NCBI GenBank assembly: GCA_044337015.1
Contig: JBIIOJ010000421.1
Span: 1-5,626, forward strand
Reading direction: 5' to 3'
DNA from: UBA4655 sp044337015
GTDB lineage: Bacteria; Planctomycetota; Planctomycetia; Pirellulales; UBA1268
Length of the DNA stretch: 5,626 bases
The notes under the pieces are model-generated. The model saw only the letters and a list, made by a program, of their open reading frames with translations, ran no database searches and was not told the origin of the DNA. Below, piece by piece: positions 1-5,626 of the stretch; positions within the stretch are counted from its first letter, which is position 1, and each line of letters opens with the position of its first letter. The position numbers were made by a program, and so were the translations under genes.

Positions 1-3000
1 ACACCACGCAGATCGACACGTCGCTCGACACCACCGTCAGCTCCCCCGCCACGGCCACGGTGGATGTCAGCGGGGCGGCCGACCTGTCGATCATCAAGGC
101 CGACAACAACGCCACCTACACCCCCGGGCTCCCCGAGGTCTACACGATCACGGTGGCCAACTTCGGGCCGAACGCCGTGACCGGTGCCCGCGTGCAGGAC
201 ACGTTTCCCCCGCAGATCAGCAGCGTGTCGTGGACGGCCGTCTTTAGCGGCGGCAGCGGCACCGCGAGCGGCACGGGCAACCTCGATCAGCTCATCAACC
301 TCGCCGTGGGCGGAACCGCCGTCTACACGGTCACGGCCTCGACCCTCTCGACGGCCACGGGGAACCTCATCAACACCGCGACGGTCACGCCACCGGCCAA
401 CCGGACCGATCCCAACCCCACCAACAACACCTCGACCGACGTCGACCTGCCGGCGCTCGTGAGCGACCTGGCGATCACGAAGAACGACAGCTCCCCCACC
501 TATGTGCCCGGCACGAGCACGACCTACACCATCGTCGTCTCCAACAACGGCCCGAGCTTCGTCACGGGAGCCACCGTCGCCGACACGTTCCCCGCCTCCA
601 TCACGTCCGCGACCTGGACCGCTGTCTTCGCCGGGGCCGGCTCCTCAGGAAACACGAGCGGCTCCGGCGACATCCTCGAACTGGTCAACCTCGCCGCAGG
701 CGGCTCGGCCACCTACACGATCACCGCCAACGTCGCCTCGACCGCCACCGTGAACATCGTCAACACCGCCACCGTCGCCCCGCCCGTCGGCACCCTCGAC
801 CCGATTCTCTCCAACAACTCCGCCACCGACATCGACACCGCCACGCCGGAAGTCTTCCTCACGATCGCAAAAACCGACGGCACCGGAACCTACGTCCCCG
901 GCCTCGTCACGAACTACACGATCACCATCACCAACACGGGCCCCAGCTTCCTCTCCGGCGGCACGCTTCTCGACGTCTTCCCCGCGAGCATCAGCGGCAC
1001 GACCTGGACGGCGATCTACACCGGCACCGGATCGGCCGGCCCGAGCGTCGGCACAGGCGACATCAACGCCTCGATCAGTCTCGCCGTGGGCGGAACGGCC
1101 ATCTTCACGATCGCGGCGCCGGTGTCGGCGACCGCCACGGGCAACCTCGTCAACACCGCAAGCGTGGGCGTGCCGGCAGGAACGACGAACCTCAACCCCG
1201 TCACCTCGTCCACCGACACCGACACGCCCGCCCCGATCGCCGATCTGATCGTCGTGAAGACCGACAACACGTCGCAGTACGTCCCGGGCGGATCGACCAC
1301 CTACGTGATCACCGTCTCCAACGTCGGCCCGAGCGCCGTCACCGCCGCGGAGGTGACGGACACGTTCTCCCCGCTCTCCTTCGGAGCCGTCTCCTGGACG
1401 GCCGTCTTCTCCGGCGGCAGCGGCACCACGAGTGGCACGGGCGACATCGACGAACTGATCACGCTTGGCGTCGGCGGCACCGCCGTCTACACCGTCACGG
1501 CGGCGATCCTCCTCACCGCCACCGGCAACCTCGTCAACACGGCCACGGTCGCGCCGCCATCCGGCACCACCGACCCGAACCCGACCAACAACACCTCGAC
1601 CGACGTCGACACGATCGACCCGTCGGTCGACCTGCAGATCATCAAGAACGACGGCACGGCCACGTACACGCCCGGCACGGCGACGGTCTACACGGTGACG
1701 CTCGTCAACGCGAGCACGGTCGCGGCGACGGGCGCACGGGTGCAGGACACGTTTCCCGCGGAGGTCAGCGGCGCGTCGTGGACGGCCGTCTTCACCGGCG
1801 GCAGCGGTGCGACGAGCGGCTCGGGCGACATCGACGAACTCGTCGACCTGGATGCCGGCGGCAGCGTCGTCTACACGATCACGGCCTCGACCTTCTCCAC
1901 GGCCACCGGAAACCTCGTCAACACCGCGACGGTCACGCCGCCGGCCGGCATCCCCGACCCAAACCCCGACAACAACACCTCGACCGACATCGACCTGCCG
2001 GCGCTCGTGAGCGATCTGGCGATCACGAAGAACAGCGTTTCGCCCACCTACGTGCCCGGCACGAGCACGACGTACACGGTCGTCGTCACCAACAACGGCC
2101 CGAGCTTCGTCACGGGAGCCACCGTCGCCGACACCTTCCCCGCCTCCATCACGACCGCGACCTGGACCGCCGTCTTCGCCGGGGCCGGCTCCACAGGAAA
2201 CACCAGCGGCTCCGGCGACATCCTCGAACTGGTCAACCTCGCCGCAGGCGGCTCGGCCACCTACACGATCACCGCCAACGTCGCCTCGAACGCCACCGTG
2301 AACATCGTCAACACCGCCACCGTCGCACCGCCCGTCGGCACCCTCGACCCGATTCTCGCCAACAACTCTGCCACCGACATCGACACCGCCACGCCGGAAG
2401 TCTTCCTCACGATCGAAAAAACCGACGGCACCGGAACCTATGTCCCGGGCCTCGTCACGAACTACACGATCACCGTCACGAACACGGGCCCGAGCTTCCT
2501 CGCCGGCGGCACACTCCTCGACGCCTTCCCCGCAAACATCAGCGGCGTGGGGTGGACCGCGATCTACACCGGCACCGGATCGGCCGGCCCGAGCGTCGGC
2601 ACAGGCGACATCAACGCCTCGATCAGTCTCGCCGTGGGCGGAACGGCCATCTTCACGATCGCGGCGCCGGTGTCGGCGACCGCCACCGGCAACCTCGTCA
2701 ACACCGCGAGCGTGAGCGTCCCGGCAGGAACGACGAACCTCAACCCCGTCACCTCGTCCACCGACACCGACACGCCCGCACCGATCGCCGATCTCCGCAT
2801 CTTCAAGACCGACTTCACCGCCCAGTACGTGCCGGGCACGACGACCACCTACGTGATCACCGTCTCGAACGTCGGCCCGAGCGCCGTCACCGCCGCGGAG
2901 GTCGCGGACACGTTTGCCCCGCTCTCCTTCGGAACCGTCTCGTGGACGGCCGTGTTCACCGGCGGCAGCGGCACGACGAGCGGAACGGGCGACATCGATG

Positions 3001-4193
3001 AACTGATCACGCTCGGGGTCGGCGGAACCGCGGTCTACACCGTCACGGCGGCGATCCTCCTCACCGCCACCGGCAACCTCGTCAACACGGCGACGGTCGC
3101 GCCGCCATCCGGCACCACCGACCCGAACCCGACCAACAACTCCTCGACCGACGTCGATCTCCCGCTGGGCGTCGGCAACGGAATCGTGACCGGAACGGAC
3201 GACGGCTGCTCGCAGCCGCCGCTCGTGCGCCTCCTCGACCCGAATGCCGGCGCGGTGGTGACGCAGTTCCTGGCGTACGAGCCGACGTTCTACGGCGGAG
3301 TGCGGGTGGCGACCGGCGACCTCGATGGCGACGGCGTCGACGAGATCGTCACCGCGCCCGGCCGTGGCCGGGCGGGCTTCGTGCGGGTCTGGACGCAAGC
3401 GGGCGTGGAACTGACGGCATACTCCCTCTACCCGTACGGCACTCGCTACACCGGCGGCGTCGAGGTGACGTTGGGCGACGTCAACGGCGATGGCCTCGCG
3501 GACATCATCACGAGCATGTCGAGCGGCAAGAACGCGGTCGTGAAGGCGTTCCTCGTCGATCCTCTTGGCCCCGATCCCGTGCCCGACGCGGCCTACCGGT
3601 CATTCGTGCCGTTTCCAGGCCGGTACACGGGGGGCGTGAACGTCGCCGCCGCCGACCTGGGCACCTACGTCGATGGCGTGAAGACGTCGGCGCTCCCCGA
3701 CGGCAAGAGCGAGGTCGTGGTCGGCAGCAACGCCGGCATGCCCGCGACCGTGAAGATCTACGACCTCTCGATGACGCCGAAGGTGGTGGGGACGATCCGG
3801 CCGATCGCGCCGAAGTTCAAGGGCGGCGTGACGCTGTCGATCGGCCGGTACGACGCCGACACGGTCCCGGACATCCTGGTGGGAGCCGGCATCAACGGCC
3901 GCTCCGTGATAGAGATCTATTCCGGCAGCACGTTCACGCAGCAGGCCCGCCTGACCGCGTTTTCCACGTTCACCAAGCCGAATGCGAAGGTCTATGCCAC
4001 GTCGCTCGACACCGACGGCGACGGCATTCTCGACCGCATCTACGCCGTGCAGGGGCAGCAGGGCGCGGGCGGCACCAAGGGGGTGACGTATTGGACTCGC
4101 TCCAGCGGCACCCAGACGCTGCTGCCCCTAACCTCGAACTTTCTGCCCCCGCTGCGGATCACGAACATGACGAAGCGACTGCTGGCTCGCTGA
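1..4193 (+). CDS. Giant DUF11-repeat surface protein with C-terminal FG-GAP-like repeats, 5' end outside the window
   Basis: The frame is open from base 3 to the TGA at 4191-4193, giving 1396 visible residues. A GTG at 60 is the first possible start in view, but it lies inside continuous Thr/Ser-rich coding sequence with no ribosome binding site, so the gene almost certainly begins upstream and its signal peptide is unseen. Eight DUF11-type (PF01345/TIGR01451) domains of 128-131 residues run from 81 to 3158. Each shows K-D near its start, Y-x-P-G, a Y-T/V-I-T strand, GPS/GPN-type turns, DTFP or variants, WTA, GGxA-Y/F-T and a closing NTA with Asn/Asp-rich linker. Bases 3159-4193 encode five FG-GAP/VCBS-like repeats. 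The protein is rich in Thr, Ser, Gly and Val; I found one cysteine, in the linker near 3206. DUF11 domains are Ig-like modules of extracellular proteins, so a role as a surface stalk or adhesin is inferred. The C-terminus (NMTKRLLAR) has no LPXTG, PEP-CTERM or other sorting tail that I recognise. The ligand is unknown. Confidence 0.9.
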   Translation, partial: TTQIDTSLDTTVSSPATATVDVSGAADLSIIKADNNATYTPGLPEVYTITVANFGPNAVTGARVQDTFPPQISSVSWTAVFSGGSGTASGTGNLDQLINLAVGGTAVYTVTASTLSTATGNLINTATVTPPANRTDPNPTNNTSTDVDLPALVSDLAITKNDSSPTYVPGTSTTYTIVVSNNGPSFVTGATVADTFPASITSATWTAVFAGAGSSGNTSGSGDILELVNLAAGGSATYTITANVASTATVNIVNTATVAPPVGTLDPILSNNSATDIDTATPEVFLTIAKTDGTGTYVPGLVTNYTITITNTGPSFLSGGTLLDVFPASISGTTWTAIYTGTGSAGPSVGTGDINASISLAVGGTAIFTIAAPVSATATGNLVNTASVGVPAGTTNLNPVTSSTDTDTPAPIADLIVVKTDNTSQYVPGGSTTYVITVSNVGPSAVTAAEVTDTFSPLSFGAVSWTAVFSGGSGTTSGTGDIDELITLGVGGTAVYTVTAAILLTATGNLVNTATVAPPSGTTDPNPTNNTSTDVDTIDPSVDLQIIKNDGTATYTPGTATVYTVTLVNASTVAATGARVQDTFPAEVSGASWTAVFTGGSGATSGSGDIDELVDLDAGGSVVYTITASTFSTATGNLVNTATVTPPAGIPDPNPDNNTSTDIDLPALVSDLAITKNSVSPTYVPGTSTTYTVVVTNNGPSFVTGATVADTFPASITTATWTAVFAGAGSTGNTSGSGDILELVNLAAGGSATYTITANVASNATVNIVNTATVAPPVGTLDPILANNSATDIDTATPEVFLTIEKTDGTGTYVPGLVTNYTITVTNTGPSFLAGGTLLDAFPANISGVGWTAIYTGTGSAGPSVGTGDINASISLAVGGTAIFTIAAPVSATATGNLVNTASVSVPAGTTNLNPVTSSTDTDTPAPIADLRIFKTDFTAQYVPGTTTTYVITVSNVGPSAVTAAEVADTFAPLSFGTVSWTAVFTGGSGTTSGTGDIDELITLGVGGTAVYTVTAAILLTATGNLVNTATVAPPSGTTDPNPTNNSSTDVDLPLGVGNGIVTGTDDGCSQPPLVRLLDPNAGAVVTQFLAYEPTFYGGVRVATGDLDGDGVDEIVTAPGRGRAGFVRVWTQAGVELTAYSLYPYGTRYTGGVEVTLGDVNGDGLADIITSMSSGKNAVVKAFLVDPLGPDPVPDAAYRSFVPFPGRYTGGVNVAAADLGTYVDGVKTSALPDGKSEVVVGSNAGMPATVKIYDLSMTPKVVGTIRPIAPKFKGGVTLSIGRYDADTVPDILVGAGINGRSVIEIYSGSTFTQQARLTAFSTFTKPNAKVYATSLDTDGDGILDRIYAVQGQQGAGGTKGVTYWTRSSGTQTLLPLTSNFLPPLRITNMTKRLLAR
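81..1628 (+). repeat. Tandem repeat copy 1: four DUF11 domains A1-B1-C1-D1
   Basis: This is the first copy of a 1548-base in-frame unit encoding 516 residues. By eye the domains are A1 81-464, B1 465-857, C1 858-1241 and D1 1242-1628, starting at the recurring D/L-L/T-x-I/V-x-K motif. Each matching boundary in copy 2 lies exactly 1548 bases downstream, so the copies are collinear with no net insertion or deletion. A and D are closer to each other (both have WTAVFSGGSG and GVGGTAVYTV-like strings) than to B or C, which suggests an older round of single-domain duplication before the block was duplicated. Confidence 0.9.
1629..3158 (+). repeat. Tandem repeat copy 2: four DUF11 domains A2-B2-C2-D2
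   Basis: This is the second copy of the 1548-base unit, with A2 1629-2012, B2 2013-2405, C2 2406-2789 and D2 2790-3158. Similarity stops after the STDVD motif, where the sequence changes into the linker to the FG-GAP-like region, so the last 18 bases of the unit are not shared. My hand count of protein identity with copy 1 is about 94% for B and C, about 90% for D, but only about 68% for A. Within C, bases 2559-2686 match 1011-1138 without a mismatch that I could find. The similarity at DNA level, including synonymous sites, indicates recent duplication or ongoing conversion for B-D. Confidence 0.9.
3159..4190 (+). other. FG-GAP/VCBS-like repeat region at the C-terminus of the large surface protein
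   Basis: Five repeats share a GG-V-x-V element followed by an Asp-rich loop and a hydrophobic D/E-I-V/I strand. The loops are DLDGDGVDE (3318-3344), DVNGDGLAD (3477-3503), a degenerate one starting ADLGTY near 3655 with a longer insert, a weak one with YDADTVPD near 3849, and DTDGDGILD (4008-4034). The D-x-D-G-D-G pattern matches calcium-binding loops of integrin-alpha-like beta-propeller blades. This repeat style is common in large planctomycete extracellular proteins. Spacing between loops is 52-66 codons. A propeller-type fold is inferred from the family; five repeats are fewer than the usual seven blades, so the propeller may be incomplete or contain blades I cannot recognise. Confidence 0.75.
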
Positions 4194-4212
4194 CACTCGG
4201 CCACGGCCGGCG

Positions 4213-5256
4213 TCACCAGCGGGCCTCGAGGCCGAGGTTGACGCCGTGAAGAAAGATGCCGCCCCCCTGCGTGACGCTCTGCACCCGGCCATCGGCGGCA
4301 AACGAGAATTGGTTCGGCGCCAGTGCCGCGCCGCCGATCCAGATCGTGTTGTAGCCGGCCCGGATTCCCCACACGTCCGTGAGCCGGTACACGGCCGAGA
4401 GGTTGATGTCGCCGACGTAGCCGACCTGCCCGGCGGTCGTCGAGGAGGCGGTGCCGCGATCCGGCACGGGCTCGCCGAGCCAGTCGACCAGCGGATCCTG
4501 CATCTGTTCCTGGGCGCACCCGAGAAGGCCGGCTTTCGCCCAGCCTTCGAGTGCCCACCGCTCCCACGTCAGCCGCCCCCGGGTTCCGATCTGGGCGCCG
4601 AACATGTTGTTCCGCGTGTGAACGCCGTACGGCACGACGGGGCCGGCACCCTCGCAGCTCACCATGTCGATCGTCGCTGATTCCTCGACGCCGATGTAGC
4701 GGAATCCCACCAGCCAATCCACCGTTCGCCAAGCATTTCGTGGGTCGGTCCATTCGGTGGACGTGCGAAACAGATTCGCTTCCGCGCTGTTGATCACCGA
4801 TGCCCACGTGACCGTGGCCGACTGGGCCTCCGATGTCAGGCCGTCGCCGAGCGGCCCGGGCACCTGGAGAAACTGCCCGTCACCGCGCAGGCTCGCGGTC
4901 GAACTGGCGGACTGGCCGTAGAGCCCGAAGTACCCGATCTCCCAGCCATTCAGATCAGGATTTCGTGCGCCGTAAAAGGCGCGAATGCCGCCCCCGAAGG
5001 GAAATTGGAGGTTGTTGCCCGAGAGCAGCACGTTGTCCGGGTTGCCAACCTCCACGAGCAGCGGCTGGTTGGCCGCCTGATTGCCGCGGCCCATGATCAG
5101 CGCTTCGGTCAGCCCATACGTCGTCCATGCCGGATAGGTGCCGAGATCGGCCGCTCGGGCGAGCCGTTGATCACCCAGCATTCCCACGACCTGCATGACC
5201 GCGGCGAGCAGCCATGCCCAACGCACCGTCCGTATCGCCATAGCGAGCGAATCCAT
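4213..5256 (-). CDS. BBP7/DUF1551-family outer-membrane beta-barrel protein
   Basis: This complete 347-residue protein starts at ATG 5256-5254 and ends at TGA 4215-4213. Residues 1-35 look like a Sec signal peptide: Arg at 9 and 12, a hydrophobic stretch from about 13 to 27, and an A-R-A/A cleavage site at 33-36. The mature part has family-like strings: LTEALIMGRGN, then FPFGGGIRAFYGARNP, a W-E-I-G-Y-F-G-L-Y-G strand, VDWLVGFRYIGVEE, NNMFGAQIG, EGWAKAGLLGCA, LTDVWGIRAGYNTIWIGGAALAP and a final HGVNLGLEARW. The alternating polar/aromatic strands and terminal Trp fit a barrel inserted by the BAM machinery. I assign BBP7 (PF07585) from recognised motifs, not from a search. The family's function is unknown; a structural or porin-like envelope role is inferred. 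It converges on the DUF11 gene with a 19-base gap. The start at Met1 is favoured over Met6 because of the GAGG motif upstream. Two cysteines are visible, one in a negatively charged loop (SCEGAG) and one in LLGCAQ. Confidence 0.87.
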   Translation of the reverse strand: MDSLAMAIRTVRWAWLLAAVMQVVGMLGDQRLARAADLGTYPAWTTYGLTEALIMGRGNQAANQPLLVEVGNPDNVLLSGNNLQFPFGGGIRAFYGARNPDLNGWEIGYFGLYGQSASSTASLRGDGQFLQVPGPLGDGLTSEAQSATVTWASVINSAEANLFRTSTEWTDPRNAWRTVDWLVGFRYIGVEESATIDMVSCEGAGPVVPYGVHTRNNMFGAQIGTRGRLTWERWALEGWAKAGLLGCAQEQMQDPLVDWLGEPVPDRGTASSTTAGQVGYVGDINLSAVYRLTDVWGIRAGYNTIWIGGAALAPNQFSFAADGRVQSVTQGGGIFLHGVNLGLEARW

Positions 5257-5266
5257 CGTTTTGCGA

Positions 5267-5270
5267 CCTC
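5267..5270 (-). promoter_or_regulatory. Ribosome binding site of the BBP7-like gene
   Basis: On the minus strand GAGG lies 10 bases before the ATG at 5256, within the purine-rich run AGGGGAAAGTGAGG. The spacing is slightly long but workable. No comparable motif precedes the internal Met6 codon, which supports the longer start. Confidence 0.5.
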
Positions 5271-5285
5271 ACTTTCCCCTCGTTA

Positions 5286-5304
5286 TGGGGGACCCCACTG
5301 TCAA
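5286..5304 (-). promoter_or_regulatory. TTGACA box beside a TGGGG/CCCCA inverted repeat upstream of the BBP7-like gene
   Basis: On the minus strand a perfect TTGACA (5304-5299) is followed almost at once by TGGGG-TC-CCCCA (5297-5286), an inverted repeat with 5-base arms. The pair lies 30-48 bases before the ATG. TTGACA matches the sigma-70 -35 consensus, but no acceptable -10 hexamer occurs 16-18 bases downstream; the best AT-rich string, CATAAC, is only about 11 bases away. It may therefore be a regulator site or a chance match instead of a promoter. Confidence 0.2.
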
Positions 5305-5368
5305 GGGATCGGAGTTCTCGGCCGATCTTCGCCAGCCGGGCTCGGCCAGGTGCGAAGAAAGAACGTGT

Positions 5369-5394
5369 GCCGTCTTTGACGACGGCCTGCCGTC
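5369..5394 (-). terminator. Three-armed GCCGTC/GACGGC hairpin repeat, possible weak terminator
   Basis: Three 6-base arms alternate: GCCGTC (5369-5374), GACGGC (5381-5386) and GCCGTC (5389-5394). The middle arm can pair with either neighbour. Arms one and two close a 6-base loop; arms two and three are only 2 bases apart and would need to open. Reading the minus strand, the first hairpin is followed by ACACGTTCTTTCTT, a broken T-rich tract, so it could end transcription coming from the frame at the right edge. The T tract is imperfect and the stem short, so termination is only a suggestion. Confidence 0.3.
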
Positions 5395-5437
5395 AGGACG
5401 CCTTCCTCTTCAGCCGCCGCCAGTCTCGCCGGCCCGG

Positions 5438-5455
5438 CAGGCACCAGCCAGGCAC
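5438..5455. repeat. Short direct repeat CAGGCAC x2, 11-base period
   Basis: CAGGCAC occurs at 5438-5444 and again at 5449-5455, starting 11 bases apart, about one helical turn. Such spacing can suit a dimeric DNA-binding protein, but the sequence is GC-rich and no promoter is evident next to it. It may be chance. Confidence 0.25.
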
Positions 5456-5516
5456 TGATCTGCCAGCGGCTATCGGGCAGCGCGTCGGGCGTGGACGGGA
5501 CGAAGGCCCCAACACA

Positions 5517-5626
5517 TCATTTCCAAGTGCCAATCACGACCACAAGTATCGGGATGACTACGAAATACGGAAGAATCGCAAATACCAGTGATTCGTTCGC
5601 TTGACGTGCCCTCGCCCGCATCACTG
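5517..5626 (-). CDS. Small or partial hypothetical protein with a C-terminal transmembrane helix
   Basis: On the minus strand a frame is open from the window edge to TGA at 5519-5517. It contains GTG (5624) and ATG (5621) codons; from the ATG it would encode 34 residues. The translation starts MRARARQANES, continues with about 20 hydrophobic residues (LVFAILPYFVVIPILVVVIG) and ends TWK. Basic residues before the helix would favour an N-inside, C-outside single-span topology. It may be a complete small membrane protein or the tail of a gene running off the right edge; the sequence upstream of the ATG is missing, so a ribosome binding site cannot be judged. About half the codons in the hydrophobic part end in A or T, unlike the strongly G/C-ending codons of the two large genes. 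That argues either for non-coding DNA or for a gene of different origin. I do not recognise a family. Confidence 0.35.
   Translation of the reverse strand, partial: VMRARARQANESLVFAILPYFVVIPILVVVIGTWK

Larger units (their letters stand above)
5257..5516. other. Intergenic region upstream of the BBP7-like gene, no convincing gene
   Basis: These 260 bases contain no reading frame with homology I recognise. Frames open here on the plus strand give Arg/Pro/Ser-rich translations typical of GC-rich noncoding DNA. On the minus strand a frame of 71 sense codons (5516-5304) is open between two TGA codons and lacks a good start with a ribosome binding site. What can be pointed out is listed separately: the ribosome binding site, the TTGACA/inverted repeat, the three-armed hairpin and the direct repeat. 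The 5' untranslated region and promoter of the BBP7-like gene should lie here. Confidence 0.6.

Noticed and set aside
60..62. GTG at 60 as the true start of the large gene
   Set aside because: The frame is open back to base 3 with the same Thr/Ser-rich composition, no ribosome binding site precedes the GTG and no signal peptide follows it. A truncated gene entering from the left is the simpler reading.
1778..3001. Plus-strand 407-codon frame overlapping the second block
   Set aside because: The product is an Arg/His-rich string produced by reading the repeat codons one base out of phase. No domain is visible and the length is explained by the lack of stops in GC-rich repeats.
81..3158. CRISPR array or selfish-element interpretation of the regular repeats
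   Set aside because: The repeat units are about 390 and 1548 bases, in frame, and encode continuous protein domains. There are no short direct repeats with unique spacers.
645..3398. Open frame of 917 codons on the minus strand opposite the DUF11 repeats
   Set aside because: Its translation is dominated by Arg, Gly, Asp and Val in a repetitive pattern that simply mirrors the GC-rich duplicated codons of the plus-strand domains. It has no recognisable domain, signal or ribosome binding site, and the plus-strand frame has clear protein-family features.
4040..4807. Minus-strand 255-codon frame overlapping the BBP7-like gene and the end of the DUF11 gene
   Set aside because: It is out of phase with a strongly supported outer-membrane protein frame, is Arg-rich and of low complexity, and overlaps both real genes.
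5304..5516. Minus-strand frame of 71 codons following the TGA at 5517
   Set aside because: It is bounded by two TGA codons, has no start with a ribosome binding site near its beginning and no family features. An open run of this length is expected in GC-rich DNA. It is kept only as a remote possibility of a broken gene.
5367..5591. Plus-strand 74-codon frame in the right-hand intergenic region
   Set aside because: The translation is rich in Arg, Pro and Asn with no domain or hydrophobic core, and no ribosome binding site stands before the ATG. Overlapping plus-strand frames here look equally random.

Overview
The window is GC-rich DNA, roughly two thirds G+C by eye and with strong G/C preference at third codon positions. 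It most likely comes from a member of the Planctomycetota. The best taxonomic evidence is the minus-strand gene, which resembles the BBP7/DUF1551 outer-membrane beta-barrel family, a family largely confined to planctomycetes. The giant DUF11-repeat protein ending in FG-GAP-like repeats on the plus strand also fits these bacteria. No finer classification can be read from the sequence.

Layout. Bases 1-4193 (+) hold the 3' part of a very long surface or secreted protein gene; its start lies left of the window. It has eight DUF11-type domains arranged as a four-domain block (A-B-C-D) present twice with an exact 1548-base period, followed by a C-terminal region of five FG-GAP/VCBS-like repeats. 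After a 19-base gap, bases 4213-5256 (-) encode a complete BBP7-like outer-membrane protein with a signal peptide, an aromatic C-terminus and a plausible ribosome binding site. The two genes converge. Bases 5257-5516 contain no convincing gene; they hold the upstream region of the BBP7 gene, a small inverted repeat, a three-armed hairpin-forming repeat and a short direct repeat. At the right edge (5517-5626, -) an open frame ends in a strongly hydrophobic tail; it is either a tiny one-helix membrane protein or the last residues of a gene running out of the window.

Both clear genes encode envelope or extracellular products, so this looks like a cell-surface locus. Convergent orientation means they do not share an operon, and nothing in the sequence shows that they work together. 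I see no CRISPR array, transposase, tRNA, rRNA or recognisable defence system. The most notable feature is the nested tandem duplication in the large gene, with domain A far more diverged between copies than domains B, C and D.
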